Below, piece after piece: positions 63,538 to 64,000 of a stretch of 64,000 bases of DNA; positions within the stretch are counted from its first letter, which is position 1, and the number at the start of each line of letters is the position of its first letter. The DNA comes from Saccharothrix espanaensis DSM 44229 (GTDB lineage Bacteria; Actinomycetota; Actinomycetes; Mycobacteriales; Pseudonocardiaceae). The notes under the pieces are model-generated. The model saw only the letters and a program-made list of their open reading frames with translations, was not told the origin of the DNA and did not search any database. The stretch covers positions 7,823,501-7,887,500 of the forward strand of contig NC_019673.1 of assembly GCF_000328705.1 (NCBI RefSeq). Reading direction: 5' to 3'. A program made the position numbers and the translations under genes.

Positions 63538-63903
63538 GTGGGAACGACGTATGAAGGCCGCACGCTCACCCTGCACTGGGACGACCGCCAGGTGGTGGGC
63601 CGCTGGTGCGACGGCGGCGAACTGGACGCGGTGCCCGCCACGCCGGCCGACGACCGGGTGCGCTGGCTGGTGGACCTGATCGGCGAGTACCGCCGCGCCT
63701 ACCCCGGCGCGCGGGTGCGGGCCACGAACCGCGACGGCTGGCGGGAACCGGTGCGCGGATCACTCCAGCACGTGGTCCCGCAGGCGCGCCGCACCCCGCC
63801 CGCCTACGTGGTGCGCTCACCGCTGGAACCGCTGCACTACCACGTGATCCCCGCGCAGCGGCAGGTCAAGGAGTGCTGGCACCGCTGCGCCGGCGTGAAC
63901 TGA
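63538..63903 (+). CDS. Hypothetical protein, 121 aa
   Basis: No family recognised. The protein is soluble, basic and rich in Trp, Arg and His (TLTLHWDDRQVVGRWCDGG, VPQARRTPPAYVVRSPLEPL). It has two Cys near the end (ECWHRCAGVN). GTG start with GAAGATC upstream. It lies 43 bases after the MarR gene and may be part of that transcript. Composition agrees with neighbouring genes. Confidence 0.6.
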   Translation: MGTTYEGRTLTLHWDDRQVVGRWCDGGELDAVPATPADDRVRWLVDLIGEYRRAYPGARVRATNRDGWREPVRGSLQHVVPQARRTPPAYVVRSPLEPLHYHVIPAQRQVKECWHRCAGVN

Positions 63904-63912
63904 CCGCCCCGA

Positions 63913-64000
63913 TCAGCCGAGCAGGGCGTCCACGAACGCGACGGGCTCGAACGGGGCCAGGTGGTCGGCACCCTCGCCCAGCCCCACGAGCTTCACCGGC
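63913..64000 (-). CDS. ftsY: Signal recognition particle receptor FtsY, C-terminal end (cut by window edge)
   Basis: Only the last 28 codons and the stop are present. They read KLVGLGEGADHLAPFEPVAF and then VDALLG, the typical FtsY ending that follows the last GTPase motif. FtsY is the membrane receptor for Ffh-bound ribosomes; ffh is at 39321. In mycobacteria ftsY directly precedes amt-glnB-glnD-ffh, so here 17 kb of other genes lie in between. Confidence 0.9.
   Translation of the reverse strand, partial: PVKLVGLGEGADHLAPFEPVAFVDALLG

Noticed and set aside
46949-63903. Genomic island with integrase and att sites
   Set aside because: No recombinase gene, tRNA or flanking direct repeat was seen at either end, and composition matches the rest of the window.

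Overview
The window is 64 kb of very GC-rich DNA with dense operons, many GTG and TTG starts, four-base stop/start overlaps (ATGA, GTGA), a WhiG-type sporulation sigma factor, a serine/threonine protein kinase, signal peptidase pairs and DUF2469/DUF2631 proteins. This points to a mycelial actinobacterium, most likely of the Pseudonocardiales (Saccharothrix/Actinosynnema/Lentzea-like). The family assignment is inference from gene order and composition, not from a marker gene. No rRNA, tRNA, CRISPR array or transposase gene was recognised.

Layout. 0-3 kb: MEP pathway genes ispG (cut by the window edge) and dxr flanking the M50 protease gene rip. 3-10 kb: a small membrane protein, a two-component pair whose kinase has an unusual C-terminal membrane segment and outer domain, and a polyamine-type ABC transporter. 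10-18 kb: single genes (DUF2631, Ser/Thr kinase, carbonic anhydrase, secreted ricin-type lectin, rlmN, PadR regulator, aldo/keto reductase, methyltransferase, VOC protein). 18-22 kb: the translation/lipid block cdsA-frr-pyrH-tsf-rpsB. 22-30 kb: an M23 peptidase gene, then a coupled operon yraN-comM-two unknown ORFs-dprA-xerC-whiG; the 5' part of whiG carries a 15-bp tandem repeat whose length breaks the reading frame. 30-41 kb: the rpsP-khpA-rimM-trmD-rplS-lepB-lepB-rnhB-DUF2469 ribosome/secretion block and the ffh-amidohydrolase and CPBP-CPBP-pxpA groups. 41-42.4 kb: 950 bp without a convincing gene, holding a 133-bp two-stage palindrome and a GC-rich repeat. 42.4-46.5 kb: nitrogen-sensing operon amtB-glnK-glnD.

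46.9-63.9 kb: accessory DNA. ftsY, whose last codons are at the right edge, lies next to amt-glnK-glnD-ffh in related genomes, so this 17-kb stretch separates neighbours that are normally together. It holds a secreted peptidase, purine degradation genes (uricase, OHCU decarboxylase, allantoinase, allantoicase), a scar that looks like hydroxypyruvate isomerase joined to glycerate kinase, malate synthase with a DUF6986 partner and an IclR regulator. Together these take urate to glyoxylate, urea and malate. Embedded among them is a coupled three-gene cassette: a 1259-aa TPR/CHAT protein that has lost both expected CHAT catalytic residues, a CBS-like/zinc-ribbon protein and a multi-pass membrane protein. 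This is the best candidate in the window for an undescribed system. A paired SMR transporter with its own MarR regulator closes the region.
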